From Rhodoplanes sp. Z2-YC6860 (GTDB lineage Bacteria > Pseudomonadota > Alphaproteobacteria > Rhizobiales > Xanthobacteraceae): DNA of 64,000 bases. The position numbers and the translations under genes were made by a program. Below are positions 1-11,433 of the stretch, in pieces. The stretch's first letter is position 1, and the number at the start of each line of letters is the position of its first letter. The notes under the pieces are model-generated. The model worked only from the letters and a program-made list of their open reading frames with translations. It made no database searches and was not told the origin of the DNA. Location of the stretch: the NCBI RefSeq assembly GCF_001579845.1, contig NZ_CP007440.1, positions 3,990,029 to 4,054,028 of the forward strand, in the 5' to 3' direction.

Positions 1-1
1 G

Positions 2-1498
<1,497 letters not shown>

Positions 1499-1523
1499 GC
1501 CGAGCGAGGTCAGGTTCGGCCTG

Positions 1524-2099
1524 TCAGCCGTTCTTGAACGGCTTGCTCAGAAACTTCGAGCCCTTCAGGCCATAACGCCAGGGCAGGTCCGCGGCCTTCG
1601 TGATGCCGATGCGGACACCGCTTTCGACCTCGAACTCGCCGTCGCGGGCATAGACCTCGAAGGGCGGCTGATCGAGCGCGAGGCCGTTGTGGGCATGAGT
1701 CACGCCCATGGCTTCGGTCAGGCGCCCGGGGCCAGAGCACAAGAGCCGCTCGTCGGTCAGGCCGCGCCGTCGCTTCATCTTGGCCAGGCCCTCCAACGGC
1801 TCGATCGCCCGGATCAGCACCGCGCTGGCCGAGCCCGCGGGCTCGCAGACGAAGTTCACACACCAGTGAATGCCGTAAGAGCGATAAACGTAAACAAAGC
1901 CTGCCGGACCAAACATAACTGCGTTGCGCTCGGTGAGGCCTCGGTAACTATGCGCCGCGGGATCGGTGTGGTGATAGGCCTCGACCTCCACGATCCGGCC
2001 GCCCACGCCGTCTACGAGCAGCGTCGCCCCGATCAAGTCGGGCGCGACGAGATGCACGCTTCGGCTGAAAAACCGCTTATGGAGCTGGCGCAAGGACAA
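1524..2099 (-). CDS. 3-methyladenine DNA glycosylase (AAG/MPG family)
   Basis: Excises alkylated purines such as 3-methyladenine in base-excision repair. The protein has the AAG-family core: [10 protein letters not shown], then [15 protein letters not shown] with the catalytic Glu region, [22 protein letters not shown], and CSGPGRL near the C-terminus. The frame is open up to an ATG at 2258, but the extra 53 residues do not look like the family. I place the start at the TTG at 2099, giving about 191 residues, normal for bacterial AAG. No clear Shine-Dalgarno sequence supports either start, so the 5' end is uncertain. The gene is divergent from ilvD and converges on prfC. Confidence 0.88.
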   Translation of the reverse strand: MSLRQLHKRFFSRSVHLVAPDLIGATLLVDGVGGRIVEVEAYHHTDPAAHSYRGLTERNAVMFGPAGFVYVYRSYGIHWCVNFVCEPAGSASAVLIRAIEPLEGLAKMKRRRGLTDERLLCSGPGRLTEAMGVTHAHNGLALDQPPFEVYARDGEFEVESGVRIGITKAADLPWRYGLKGSKFLSKPFKNG

Positions 2100-2353
2100 G
2101 GGATAACGATTGTTGATGTTGCAGCACGGCAACCCTATGTGACTTGGCTGCAACAAGTTTGGAACATTTGAATTCCGGTCGTCCGTTTGGAGGAACGCGC
2201 CGTGATTTAGCCATACCCTTTGCCGACATCGAAGACACGTCACAAACCGTTGTGGCATTACCGGATTTTTCAGCCGGATCGAGTAACGGGTTGGGACGAA
2301 AAGATTTGCATCCGCCAGGCATTTCCCGCGGGGGGAGACAGCAGCGGTGAGGG

Positions 2354-2392
2354 GGGCGAAAGCCCGAAGGATGCGGCCATCTCGCCGCAGGA
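2354..2392 (+). promoter_or_regulatory. Two-hairpin leader reaching the ilvD ribosome-binding site
   Basis: The 299 bases between the glycosylase start and ilvD contain no gene. Just before ilvD are two short perfect hairpins: GGGC-GAAA-GCCC at 2354-2365 and TGCGGC/GCCGCA at 2372-2389 with a six-base loop. The second stem runs directly into AGGA (2389-2392), the likely ribosome-binding site, six bases before the ATG. The arrangement could modulate translation of ilvD. It matches no riboswitch class that I recognise, and the regulatory role is inference. Confidence 0.35.
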
Positions 2393-2398
2393 TCGTCT

Positions 2399-4123
2399 AT
2401 GGACGCAAGAACGAAACTCAAAACCAAGCTTCCCAGCCGCCACGTCACCGAAGGGCCTGAACGAGCGCCGCACCGCTCTTATTACTATGCGATGGGTCTG
2501 ACCACGGCTCAGATCCACCAGCCGTTTGTCGGCGTCGCCTCCTGCTGGAATGAAGCCGCGCCCTGCAACATCTCGTTGATGCGCCAGGCCCAGGCCGTGA
2601 AAAAAGGCGTCGCGGCCGCCGGCGGCACACCGCGCGAGTTCTGCACCATCACGGTCACCGACGGCATCGCCATGGGCCACGAGGGCATGAAGTCCTCGCT
2701 GCCGTCGCGCGAAGCCATTGCCGACACGGTCGAGCTTACGGTCCGCGGCCACTCCTACGACGCGCTGGTCGGTCTTGCCGGCTGCGACAAGTCGCTGCCC
2801 GGCATGATGATGGCGATGTGCCGTCTCAACGTGCCGTCGGTCTTCCTCTACGGCGGTTCGATCCTGCCTGGCACCTTCAAGGGTCGTCCGGTCACCGTGC
2901 AGGACGTGTTCGAAGCGGTCGGCAAATATTCGGTCGGCGAGATGTCCGACGCGGATCTCGGCGAACTCGAGCGGCAGGCGTGCCCGTCGGCCGGCGCCTG
3001 CGGCGCACAATTCACCGCCAACACCATGGCGACCGTCTCCGAGGCGATCGGGCTTGCGCTGCCGTACTCGGCTGGCGCGCCTGCGCCCTACGAAATCCGC
3101 GACGCGTTCTGCATGACCGCCGGCGAGCAGGTGATGAAGCTGATCGCCGAAGGCATCCGCCCGCGCGACATTGTGACGAAAAAGGCGCTGGAAAATGCCG
3201 CCGCTGTGGTAGCCGCCTCCGGTGGTTCAACCAATGCTGCGCTGCATCTGCCTGCAATTGCTCATGAATGCGGAATCGACTTCACGCTGTTCGATGTCGC
3301 CGAAGTCTTCAAAAAGACTCCTTATATCGCCGATTTGAAACCGGGCGGCCGTTATGTCGCCAAGGACATGTTCGAAGCTGGTGGCATACCGCTCCTGATG
3401 AAAACGTTGCTGGAGCATGGTTTCTTGCATGGCGACTGCATGACCGTGACGGGCCGCACCATCGCGCAGAACATGAAGAGCGTGAAATGGAATCCGGACC
3501 AGGATGTGGTCCGGCCGGCCAACAAGCCGATCACCAAGACCGGCGGCGTGGTTGGGCTGAAGGGGAATCTCGCGCCGGAAGGCGCGATCGTGAAAGTCGC
3601 CGGAATGTCCGAGTTGAAGTTCTCCGGTCCGGCGCGTTGCTTTGATCGCGAGGAAGACTGCTTCGCTGCCGTCAAAGCGAAAAAGTACAAAGAAGGCGAT
3701 GTGTTCGTGATCCGCTACGAGGGCCCCAAGGGCGGCCCCGGCATGCGTGAGATGCTCGCGACCACCGCAGCGCTCTACGGCCAAGGCATGGGCGGCAAGG
3801 TCGCCCTCATCACCGATGGCCGCTTCTCAGGCGCCACTCGCGGCTTCTGCATCGGCCATGTCGGGCCCGAGGCTGCAGTCGGCGGTCCGATCGCGCTCGT
3901 GAAGGATGGCGACATCATCGAGATCGACGCCGTCAAAGGCACGATGAACCTCAAGGTTCCGGCCGAGGAATTGGCTACGCGCCGCAAGGCATGGAAGCCG
4001 CGCCCGATCGATTTCGGCTCTGGCTATATCTGGAAATACGCTCAGCAGGTCGGCGATGCCCTGCATGGCGCGGTCACGCATCCGGGCGCCGCCGGCGAGA
4101 AGTCGTGTTATGCGGATATCTAG
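2399..4123 (+). CDS. ilvD: Dihydroxy-acid dehydratase
   Basis: Converts 2,3-dihydroxy-isovalerate and its isoleucine-pathway homologue into the 2-keto acids of branched-chain amino acid synthesis; cytoplasmic Fe-S enzyme. The 574-residue length is normal. Cluster-ligand cysteines are seen in [11 protein letters not shown] (near residues 48-57), [12 protein letters not shown] (near 130) and [14 protein letters not shown] (near 200). The C-terminal half carries [12 protein letters not shown], a strong IlvD/Edd-family signature. IlvD rather than phosphogluconate dehydratase is favoured by these motifs and length. The ATG at 2399 has AGGA six bases upstream. Its end overlaps the next gene by 14 bases, suggesting translational coupling. 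Confidence 0.96.
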   Translation: MDARTKLKTKLPSRHVTEGPERAPHRSYYYAMGLTTAQIHQPFVGVASCWNEAAPCNISLMRQAQAVKKGVAAAGGTPREFCTITVTDGIAMGHEGMKSSLPSREAIADTVELTVRGHSYDALVGLAGCDKSLPGMMMAMCRLNVPSVFLYGGSILPGTFKGRPVTVQDVFEAVGKYSVGEMSDADLGELERQACPSAGACGAQFTANTMATVSEAIGLALPYSAGAPAPYEIRDAFCMTAGEQVMKLIAEGIRPRDIVTKKALENAAAVVAASGGSTNAALHLPAIAHECGIDFTLFDVAEVFKKTPYIADLKPGGRYVAKDMFEAGGIPLLMKTLLEHGFLHGDCMTVTGRTIAQNMKSVKWNPDQDVVRPANKPITKTGGVVGLKGNLAPEGAIVKVAGMSELKFSGPARCFDREEDCFAAVKAKKYKEGDVFVIRYEGPKGGPGMREMLATTAALYGQGMGGKVALITDGRFSGATRGFCIGHVGPEAAVGGPIALVKDGDIIEIDAVKGTMNLKVPAEELATRRKAWKPRPIDFGSGYIWKYAQQVGDALHGAVTHPGAAGEKSCYADI

Positions 4124-5018
4124 TGCGGTTGTCAGCGTCGCTTTGATTGCGCTCGCCTTCGGTGGCGAGCCAGCCAGCGCGCTCGACGGCACGCCATCGC
4201 CCAATGCGGTGCCGGTGGCACCGTCCGATCCGTCACTTGCATTGGCCGGCGCCGGTGCGGCTGCCGCCCCGGCGATCGCCAATCCCGCCGGACGCTCCAG
4301 CGCCAGCGCGCTGATGCCGACGTCGCTCGGCGAGGCGATGAAAAGCGCCACCGAGGCGTTGCGCAGCGGCGAGAAGGCCCAGGCCGTGATCTCGCTGGAA
4401 TATGCCGCCGAGCACGGTCACAGCTATGCGCAGTGGAAGCTCGGTCGCATGTTTGCCGACGGTGACGGCGTCCAGCGCGACGAACTCAAGGCCTTCAACT
4501 ATTTCCAGAAGCTCGCCGACAGCTACGCCGATGACAATCCGGCTGGCCCCCGCGCGCGCTTCGTCTCCAACGCCTTTGTTGCGCTCGGCAATTATTATCT
4601 CGAGGGCATCCCGAATACGTCGGTGACACCGAGCCCGGAGCTTGCGCGCCGCATGTTCGGCCACGCCGCATCCTACTTCGGCGATCCCGAGGCGCAGTAT
4701 CAGCTCGCGTCGCTCTACCTCAACGGCAACGGTGTGGCGCGCGATCCCAAGCGCGCGGTGCCGTGGCTGGTGCTGGCCTCCAACAAGGGGCACTACCGCG
4801 CCCAGGCGGTTCTCGGCCGCATCATGTTCTACGGCGAGCACGGCATCCGTCAGCGCGCCGCCGGTTTGATGTGGCTCACCGTCGCCTGCGACGGTCCGGG
4901 CGCCAAGGAGCCGTGGATCGCGCAGTTGCGCGAGAACGCGGTGGCTCAGGCCACCGATGACGAGCGAGCGATGGCTTTCATCCTGCTCAAGCGTTGGGTC
5001 GAAGGCCGGCGCGACTAG
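4110..5018 (+). CDS. Secreted Sel1-repeat protein, ExoR-like
   Basis: A 302-residue protein with an N-terminal signal peptide ([19 protein letters not shown] then ...ASA) and an Ala/Pro-rich linker to about residue 80. Sel1-like helical repeats follow; recognisable repeat cores are [37 protein letters not shown] and [16 protein letters not shown]. The repeat layout and the LEYAAE-GH...WKL-RM--DGDGV pattern resemble rhizobial ExoR, the periplasmic repressor of the ChvG/ChvI two-component system. That assignment is from memory of the family and is only moderately sure; the safe call is periplasmic Sel1-repeat protein. An upstream in-frame start at 4056 would lie inside ilvD and lack a signal peptide, so the ATG at 4110 is chosen. 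Confidence 0.8.
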   Translation: MRISSAVVSVALIALAFGGEPASALDGTPSPNAVPVAPSDPSLALAGAGAAAAPAIANPAGRSSASALMPTSLGEAMKSATEALRSGEKAQAVISLEYAAEHGHSYAQWKLGRMFADGDGVQRDELKAFNYFQKLADSYADDNPAGPRARFVSNAFVALGNYYLEGIPNTSVTPSPELARRMFGHAASYFGDPEAQYQLASLYLNGNGVARDPKRAVPWLVLASNKGHYRAQAVLGRIMFYGEHGIRQRAAGLMWLTVACDGPGAKEPWIAQLRENAVAQATDDERAMAFILLKRWVEGRRD

Positions 5019-5041
5019 CTGCCCGCTGAGGCAAAGCTGCT

Positions 5042-5842
5042 TTAAGCGCGTTCCGCCGGCTCGAACGCGAAATCCGCATAAACTGGCACGTGGTCCGAGG
5101 GCTTCTCCCAGGAGCGCACGTGCTTGTCGATTCCAGCGGCGGTGAGGCGATCAGCCGCCTGCGGCGACAGCAGCAGATGATCGATCCGGATGCCCCAGTT
5201 CTTCTGCCAGGCACCGGCCTGATAGTCCCAGAATGTGTAGAGGTCTTTGCTGTCGCTCACGGCGCGAACGGCGTCGGTCAGTCCGAGATGCGTCAGCGAT
5301 CGAAACTTCGCCCGCGTCTGCGGCAGGAACAGCGCATCCTTGGTCCAGGCAGCGGGATTGTGCACGTCGTCCGCGGTCGGGATGACGTTGTAATCGCCGG
5401 CCATGATCAGCGGTTCTTCCAGTTGAAGTCGTTCATGCGCGTACTTTGAAAGCCGCTCCATCCAGTTGATTTTGTAGGTGTACTTTTCGGTGTCGGGCGG
5501 GTTGCCGTTGGGCAGGTAGATCGACGCCACCCGCAGCGTGCCGTCCCGGGTCGAGATCGTCGCCTCGATGAAGCGCGCGTGGTCGTCGGCATCGTCACCG
5601 GGCAGCCTCGGCGTCACCTCGTCGAACGCGAACTTGGACAGGATCGCGACGCCGTTGAACGTTTTCTGACCGTGCACTGCAACATTGTAGCCCAGGGCCT
5701 CGATTGGACCGCGCGGAAACTGGTCGTCGACCGTCTTGGTTTCCTGCAGACAGACAATGTCAGGCGACCGCTCGGTGAGCCAAGCGGTCAGGTTTTCAAG
5801 GCGTTGTCTGATTGAATTGACGTTCCAGGTGGCGATCCGCAT
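5042..5842 (-). CDS. xth: Exodeoxyribonuclease III
   Basis: AP endonuclease/3'-5' exonuclease of base-excision repair. The 266-residue protein shows the exonuclease-endonuclease-phosphatase motifs in order: MRIATWNVNSI at the N-terminus, CLQETK with the metal-binding Glu (near 35), GDYNV (near 150), IRIDHLLLS and SDHVPVYADF at the C-terminus, where the catalytic Asp-His pair sits. Length is typical. It converges on the Sel1-repeat gene with a 23-bp gap and is transcribed away from the RND operon. It sits 3 kb from the DNA glycosylase, but not in an operon with it. Confidence 0.95.
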   Translation of the reverse strand: MRIATWNVNSIRQRLENLTAWLTERSPDIVCLQETKTVDDQFPRGPIEALGYNVAVHGQKTFNGVAILSKFAFDEVTPRLPGDDADDHARFIEATISTRDGTLRVASIYLPNGNPPDTEKYTYKINWMERLSKYAHERLQLEEPLIMAGDYNVIPTADDVHNPAAWTKDALFLPQTRAKFRSLTHLGLTDAVRAVSDSKDLYTFWDYQAGAWQKNWGIRIDHLLLSPQAADRLTAAGIDKHVRSWEKPSDHVPVYADFAFEPAERA

Positions 5843-6103
5843 CGGGGTCTTTGATTATTTCCGCGTGGAGGAATGGGCGAGCCTGGCCACCATGCCCGAC
5901 TTCATCGGGCGCTTAAAGCGGCGGGAGGATATCGGGATTATCGGTGTTAAACCTGCCGGTATCTGGAGGTACAAACGGCACGTTTTATGCTACCGTGACC
6001 GACTAAATCTGCTGGGGACACGCGGCTGTAACGGCAGCCGGGCGACGCTGAACGATAACAGAGGGAGTGCGGGTCCGTTTATGAGCGGGCTCGCCTGAAT
6101 GGG

Positions 6104-7234
6104 ATGAATAAGCGCACGCTTGTTGCGGGGACGGCGGCTGTCGCGGTCGTCGCTGGAATTGGATTTTCTTTCTGGAACAGTTGGGCGGGGCAGAAGGCTT
6201 CGGCGCAGGCTCCGCGCGGCGAGCGAACAGTGCCGGTGGTGACCGCGCAGGCGGTCAAGAAACCAGTGCCGGTCCGTATCGAGGCGCTCGGCACCGTGAC
6301 CACGATGGCCAGCGTCGCGGTGAAGGCCCGCGTCGACAGCGAAATCACCGCGGTGAAGTTCGAAGACGGCGCCCGCGTCAAGCAGGGCGACGTGCTGTTT
6401 GTGCTCGACAGCCGTTCGATCGAAGCCGACATGAAGCGCGTCGAGGCGACCATCGTCAGCGCAGAGGCGCAGTACGAGCAGGCCATGCGCGACGTGAAGC
6501 GCTACACCGATCTCCTGTCGAAGAACGCCTCGACCCAAGTCACTCTCAACAACGCCGAGACGCAGGCCAACGTCTCCCGCGCGCTCGCCGATTCCAACAA
6601 AGCCACTCTCGAGGGCCTTAAGGTCCAGCTCGGCTATTGCACGATCCGGGCATCGATCTCCGGCCGCATGAGCATGGCCATGGTCAAGGCCGGCAACATC
6701 GCGCGGCAGGCCGATACCACGCCGCTGGCCACCATCAACCAGGTCGCGCCGATCTATGTCTCGTTCACGGTGCCGCAGCGCGTGCTGCCTGACGTGCGCA
6801 CCGCCATCGTCGCCGAGACCGCGACCGTCGAAGCGATCATCCCGGGCTCCGGCGCCCGTGCCCAGGGCGCGGTGACCATGATCGAAAACACGGTCGACAC
6901 CTCGACAGGCATGATGACGGTTCGCGCCACCATGCCAAACGAGAACGAGCTGTTGTGGCCCGGCACGCTGGTCAACACGCAGCTCACGCTGCGCAGCGAT
7001 CCGCGGGTCACGGTGCCGGCGACTGCGCTGCAGACCAACCAGACCGGCACGTTTGTCTATGTGGTCAAGAACAACGCTGTCGCGGTCCGCAACGTCACGG
7101 TGGAACGCACAGTCGACGGCGAAGCCGCCATCGAGAAAGGTCTGGAGGAGGGCGAGGTCGTCGTGATCGACGGCCAGCTGCAGTTGTCCAACGGCACCAA
7201 AGTGACGATCCGGGGCGGCAAGGCCGAGTCCTGA
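6104..7234 (+). CDS. RND efflux periplasmic adaptor (membrane fusion protein)
   Basis: A 376-residue MdtA/AcrA-type adaptor linking an inner-membrane RND pump to an outer-membrane channel. An N-terminal membrane anchor or signal (about residues 5-24) is followed by the lipoyl half-motif (ALGTVTTMASVAVKARVDSEI), an alpha-hairpin (about 100-175) rich in Ala, Glu and Gln, the second lipoyl half (LGYCTIRASISGRMS) and a beta-barrel domain (about 205-290). No lipobox Cys is seen near the N-terminus. The permease gene begins 1 base after its stop, so they form an operon. The Shine-Dalgarno is weak (TGAATGGG just upstream). No regulator or TolC-type gene accompanies it. Confidence 0.93.
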   Translation: MNKRTLVAGTAAVAVVAGIGFSFWNSWAGQKASAQAPRGERTVPVVTAQAVKKPVPVRIEALGTVTTMASVAVKARVDSEITAVKFEDGARVKQGDVLFVLDSRSIEADMKRVEATIVSAEAQYEQAMRDVKRYTDLLSKNASTQVTLNNAETQANVSRALADSNKATLEGLKVQLGYCTIRASISGRMSMAMVKAGNIARQADTTPLATINQVAPIYVSFTVPQRVLPDVRTAIVAETATVEAIIPGSGARAQGAVTMIENTVDTSTGMMTVRATMPNENELLWPGTLVNTQLTLRSDPRVTVPATALQTNQTGTFVYVVKNNAVAVRNVTVERTVDGEAAIEKGLEEGEVVVIDGQLQLSNGTKVTIRGGKAES

Positions 7235-7235
7235 C

Positions 7236-10200
7236 ATGAACATCTCAGAGACTTGTATCCGCCGCCCGGTGATGACGACGCTCATCACGGCGTCGCTCAT
7301 CGTGTTCGGCATTTTTGGTTATCGGCTGCTGGCCGTGGCTGCGCTGCCGCGGGTCGATTTCCCGACCATCGAGGTGACTGCGACGCTGCCGGGCGCAAGC
7401 CCTGAGACCATGGCTGCCTCGGTCGCAGGACCGATCGAGCGGCAGTTCTCGACCATTGCCGGCGTCACATCGATGACGTCGCAATCGACGCTCGGCCAGA
7501 GCAAGGTCGCCATCCAGTTCGACCTCAGCCGCAACATCGACGGAGCGGCGCTTGATGTGCAGACCGCGCTGTCGGTCGCCCAGCGGCGATTGCCGGTCGA
7601 AATGACCACGCCGCCATCGTTCCGCAAGGTCAATCCGGCTGACTCTCCGATCCTGTTCATCAGCCTGGTGTCGGACACGCTGCCGATGTCGACCATCGAT
7701 GACTACGGTCAGATCATCCTGGCGAACCAGATCTCGCAGCTTCCCGGCATCGCCCAGGTGCTGGTGTTCGGCTCGCAGAAGTTCGCGGTGCGGGTGCAGG
7801 TCGACCCCGTGGCGGCCGCGGCGCGCAATATCTCGCTCGACGACGTTCGCACCGTCCTGGCCAAGGCCAACTCCAACACGCCGGTCGGCACGCTGACCGG
7901 TAAGGATCGCAACACCACGCTGCTGGCCTCGGGCGCGATGCGCCGGGCCGCGGACTACAAGGACGTGGTGGTGGCCTGGCGCAACGGTGCCCCGGTCAAG
8001 CTCACCGAGATTGCCGATGTCCTCGATGGCGTCGAGAACGACAAGGTCGCAAGCTGGTTCAACAACGACCGCGCCGTGGTGCTCGCCATCCAGCGCCAGC
8101 CCGACGCCAACACGGTCGACGTGGTCGACTCGGTGAAGGCGCGACTGCCGCAATTCCGCGCCCAGGTCCCGCCCTCGATCCGTATGGAGCTGCTGCAGGA
8201 CCGCTCGCTCTCGATCCGCTTCGCGGTGGCCGACGTGCAGGAAACGCTGCTCATCGCCTTCGTGCTGGTGATCATGGTCATCTTCCTGTTCCTGCGCTCG
8301 GTCTCGGCGACCATCATTCCGGCGCTGGCGGTGCCGATCTCGCTGGTCTCGACTTTTGCGGCGATGTACGCCTTCGGCTTCTCGGTCAACAACATGACGC
8401 TGTTGGCGCTGACGCTTTCGGTCGGCTTCGTGGTCGACGACGCCATCGTCATGCTGGAGAACATCGTCCGCCATATCGAAGGCGGCATGCGGCCGTTCGA
8501 GGCGGCTCTCAAAGGCTCGCGCGAGATCGGCTTCACGATCGTCTCGATCACCTTCTCGCTGATCGCGGTGTTCATTCCGGTGCTGCTGATGGGCGGTATC
8601 GTCGGCCGCGTGTTCCGCGAATTCGCGGTCACCATCGCGGTGGCGATCGTGCTGTCAGGGTTCGTGTCGCTGACGCTGACGCCGATGCTCTGTGCGCGCG
8701 TGCTGCGCAGCCATCACGAGGGCGACGAGAAGAAACAATTCTTCGTACTGCGCTGGTTCGAACGCATGTTCCAGCTCTGGCTCAATTCCTATGAATGGGC
8801 GCTGGACCGGGCGTTGAAATTCAAGTCGGTCGTGCTCATGGTCACGTTCGCGACCATCGCTGCCACCATATGGCTCTATATCGCGATTCCCAAGGGCTTC
8901 TTCCCGCAGGAAGACACCGGCTTCATGTTCGCGATCACCGAGGCGCAAACCGACACCTCGTTCGACTCCATGGTCGACCGGCAGCGCCGGATCGCCGAGA
9001 TCATCCGCAAAGATCCGGCGGTGGACTACATTAATTCCACGGTCGGCGTGGGAGGCCCGAATTCGTCGCTCAACAACGGCCGCATCCTGGTCGTGCTCAA
9101 GCCGAAGAAGGAACGCGGCCCTGCGAGCGAAGTGCAGGCCCGCCTGCGCCGTTCGACCGGCCAGGTCGTCGGCATGGCCGTCTATTTCCAGATGATCCAG
9201 AACATCAATCTGGGCGGCCGCATCAGCAAGAGCCAATACCAGTACACCATGCAGTCGAGCGACACCGAAGCGCTCTATCGCATGGCGCCGGAGATGCGCG
9301 ACAAGATCGCCAAGCTGCCCGGGCTGCTGGACGTCGGCACGGACCTTTACGTGACCAATCCGCAGACCACGATCGACGTCGATCGCGAGAAGGCCGCGGC
9401 CTATGGCGTGACCGTCGACCAGGTGCGCCAGGAGCTGTTCAATGCCTTTGGCGCCCGGCAAGTCGGCACGATTTATACGGCGAGCAACGACTACCAGATC
9501 ATCCTCGAGACCAAGCCGGAATTCCGCATCGATCCGTCGAGCCTGGAAAGGATCTTCGTCAAAACCAACGTCCCGAGCGCAAGCGGCACGGGCGGCACGA
9601 CAGGACCTGGCTCGGGCGTCGCCGGCAACGGCGTGCCCTCCGGCCAGTCGATCCCATTGTCCGCCGTGACCAAGCTCGTGCCGTCGGTCGGGCCGTTGAC
9701 CGTCAATCACCAGGGCCAGCAGCCGTCGGTCACGATCTCGTTCAATCTCGCACCGGGCATGGCGCTCGGCGACGCCACCGCCGCGATCGAGGCGCTGGAG
9801 CGCGACGCGAACCTGCCGGCCTCGGTCACGACCGGATTCCAAGGCACCGCGCAGGTCTTCCAGGAATCGCTCAAGGGGCAGGGCGTGCTGATCCTGGCGG
9901 CGATTTTCGCGGCCTTCGTGGTGCTCGGCATTCTCTACGAAAGCTTCATCCATCCGATCACCATCATCTCGGGCCTGCCGTCGGCCGGCATCGGCGCGCT
10001 GCTGACGCTGATCCTGTTCCGCATGGACCTGTCGGTGATCGCGATGATCGGCATCGTCATGCTGGTCGGCATCGTCAAGAAGAACGCCATCATGATGGTC
10101 GATTTCGCGTTGGAGCGGCGCCGCGTCGGCCTCTCGGCGGAAGCCGCGATCCGCGAGGCATGTCTCCTGCGCTTCCGTCCGATCATGATGACCACCTTCG

Positions 10201-10439
10201 CGGCGATCTTCGGCGCGCTGCCGATCGCGCTCGGCAACGGCGAGGGCGCGGAACTGCGTCAGCCGCTCGGCGTCGCGGTGGTCGGCGGTCTGATCCTGTC
10301 GCAGCTGCTGACGCTGTTCATCACGCCGGTGATCTACGTCTATCTCGACCGCTTCGATCGCATCCTGCGCCGCCGCCTCGAGCCGCAGCTCGAGGAGGTG
10401 GGTGAGGTGGTGCACAAGCCCGCGGTCGCGGCGGAGTAG
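7236..10439 (+). CDS. RND multidrug efflux permease (HAE1 type)
   Basis: A 1067-residue inner-membrane proton/drug antiporter of the MdtB/MdtC/AcrB superfamily. The first membrane helix (about residues 12-31) is followed by a large periplasmic loop. The transmembrane core contains the essential acidic pair in VGFVVDDAIVMLEN (TM4, near 400), and the second half repeats the pattern with GIVKKNAIMMVDFALE near 950. The start of TM1 follows the usual N-terminal pattern (ISETCIRRPVMTTL). A Gly/Ser/Thr-rich insertion near 780-800 lies in the second periplasmic loop. Substrate cannot be read from sequence; MdtBC-like is the closest class by eye. Confidence 0.95.
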   Translation: MNISETCIRRPVMTTLITASLIVFGIFGYRLLAVAALPRVDFPTIEVTATLPGASPETMAASVAGPIERQFSTIAGVTSMTSQSTLGQSKVAIQFDLSRNIDGAALDVQTALSVAQRRLPVEMTTPPSFRKVNPADSPILFISLVSDTLPMSTIDDYGQIILANQISQLPGIAQVLVFGSQKFAVRVQVDPVAAAARNISLDDVRTVLAKANSNTPVGTLTGKDRNTTLLASGAMRRAADYKDVVVAWRNGAPVKLTEIADVLDGVENDKVASWFNNDRAVVLAIQRQPDANTVDVVDSVKARLPQFRAQVPPSIRMELLQDRSLSIRFAVADVQETLLIAFVLVIMVIFLFLRSVSATIIPALAVPISLVSTFAAMYAFGFSVNNMTLLALTLSVGFVVDDAIVMLENIVRHIEGGMRPFEAALKGSREIGFTIVSITFSLIAVFIPVLLMGGIVGRVFREFAVTIAVAIVLSGFVSLTLTPMLCARVLRSHHEGDEKKQFFVLRWFERMFQLWLNSYEWALDRALKFKSVVLMVTFATIAATIWLYIAIPKGFFPQEDTGFMFAITEAQTDTSFDSMVDRQRRIAEIIRKDPAVDYINSTVGVGGPNSSLNNGRILVVLKPKKERGPASEVQARLRRSTGQVVGMAVYFQMIQNINLGGRISKSQYQYTMQSSDTEALYRMAPEMRDKIAKLPGLLDVGTDLYVTNPQTTIDVDREKAAAYGVTVDQVRQELFNAFGARQVGTIYTASNDYQIILETKPEFRIDPSSLERIFVKTNVPSASGTGGTTGPGSGVAGNGVPSGQSIPLSAVTKLVPSVGPLTVNHQGQQPSVTISFNLAPGMALGDATAAIEALERDANLPASVTTGFQGTAQVFQESLKGQGVLILAAIFAAFVVLGILYESFIHPITIISGLPSAGIGALLTLILFRMDLSVIAMIGIVMLVGIVKKNAIMMVDFALERRRVGLSAEAAIREACLLRFRPIMMTTFAAIFGALPIALGNGEGAELRQPLGVAVVGGLILSQLLTLFITPVIYVYLDRFDRILRRRLEPQLEEVGEVVHKPAVAAE

Positions 10440-10467
10440 CTGTTTCCCGGATGTCGGAGGCGACGCC

Positions 10468-11433
10468 ATGAATTTCACCAGGCTCGCCTTGATCGCCTCG
10501 CTGGCATTGCTGATGCCGGCCGTGGCGGCCGCGCAGGATTGGCCCACACGGCCGATACGCGCGATCATTCCGTTCGGTGCGGGCAGCGCGACCGACCTCG
10601 TGCCGCGCATTGTGTTCGATCAGCTTTCGCCGCAACTCGGCCAGCCGATCGTAGTCGAGAACCGCACCGGCGCGGGCGGTACGCTCGGCACCAATGCCGT
10701 GGCCAAGGCCGATCCCGACGGCTACACGCTGCTTGCCCATTCCAACGCGTTCTCGGTGTCGCCGGCGATCTACGCGAACCTGCCGTACGACACCGAAAGG
10801 GATTTCGCGCCGGTCGCAGCCTTCGGCAGTCTGCCTGCGGTGCTGGTGATCTCGCCGTCGAAGGGCTTCAAGACCATCCAGGAGATGGTGGCCGCGGCCA
10901 AGGCCAACCCAGGCTCGTTCAATTTCGCGTCGGTCGGCGTCGGCTCCGGCACGCATCTCAGCGCCGAGAAGCTCAAGCTCGCGGCGGGATTCCAGGCCAC
11001 CCACGTGCCGTTCCGCGGCGGTCCCGAGGCGCTGACCGAGGTGATCACCGGCCGGGTCGAGTTCTATTTCTGCCCGATCAACACCGCGCTGCCCTACATC
11101 CGCGATGGCAAGCTCGTGGCCCTGGTGACGAACGGCGCGACGCGCGCGCCCGAACTCCCGGACGTGCCGACCATACTGGAAGCGGGCTATCGCAATGCCG
11201 AGTTTCCGATCTGGATCGGCATGTTGGCGCCGGCTGGGACGCCGGCAGCCGTTGTCGACAGGCTCAACGCCGAGACGATCAAGGCGGTCAAGAATCCGGA
11301 CACCCAGATGCGCCTGGCCAAGGCTGGCATTTCGCCGCTCGCCTGGACGCCCGCGGAGTTCGCGGCCCGCATCAAGGCAGAAGTCGCCGACAACATCGCG
11401 GTGGCGAAGGCCGCGGGCATCAAGCCCAACTGA
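10468..11433 (+). CDS. TctC/Bug-family tripartite tricarboxylate transporter binding protein (Bug 1)
   Basis: A 321-residue periplasmic solute receptor of the Bug family, usually binding carboxylates or related metabolites. A signal peptide (cleavage after VAAA) precedes WPTRPIRAIIPFGAGSATD, the family N-terminal ligand loop; VVENRTGAGGTLGTNAVAKADPDGY-type residues form the second signature. An open frame extends upstream into the RND gene, but the ATG at 10468 has GGAGG seven bases before it and starts the signal peptide. No TctA/TctB permease is nearby. It is 45-50% alike by eye to the frameshifted paralogue at 14.2 kb (both share the PRPIRAIIPFG and FYFCPI stretches). Confidence 0.92.
   Translation: MNFTRLALIASLALLMPAVAAAQDWPTRPIRAIIPFGAGSATDLVPRIVFDQLSPQLGQPIVVENRTGAGGTLGTNAVAKADPDGYTLLAHSNAFSVSPAIYANLPYDTERDFAPVAAFGSLPAVLVISPSKGFKTIQEMVAAAKANPGSFNFASVGVGSGTHLSAEKLKLAAGFQATHVPFRGGPEALTEVITGRVEFYFCPINTALPYIRDGKLVALVTNGATRAPELPDVPTILEAGYRNAEFPIWIGMLAPAGTPAAVVDRLNAETIKAVKNPDTQMRLAKAGISPLAWTPAEFAARIKAEVADNIAVAKAAGIKPN

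Noticed and set aside
8655-10610. A 651-residue minus-strand frame opposite the RND permease
   Set aside because: Arg/Asp/His-rich antisense shadow of a GC-rich membrane gene.
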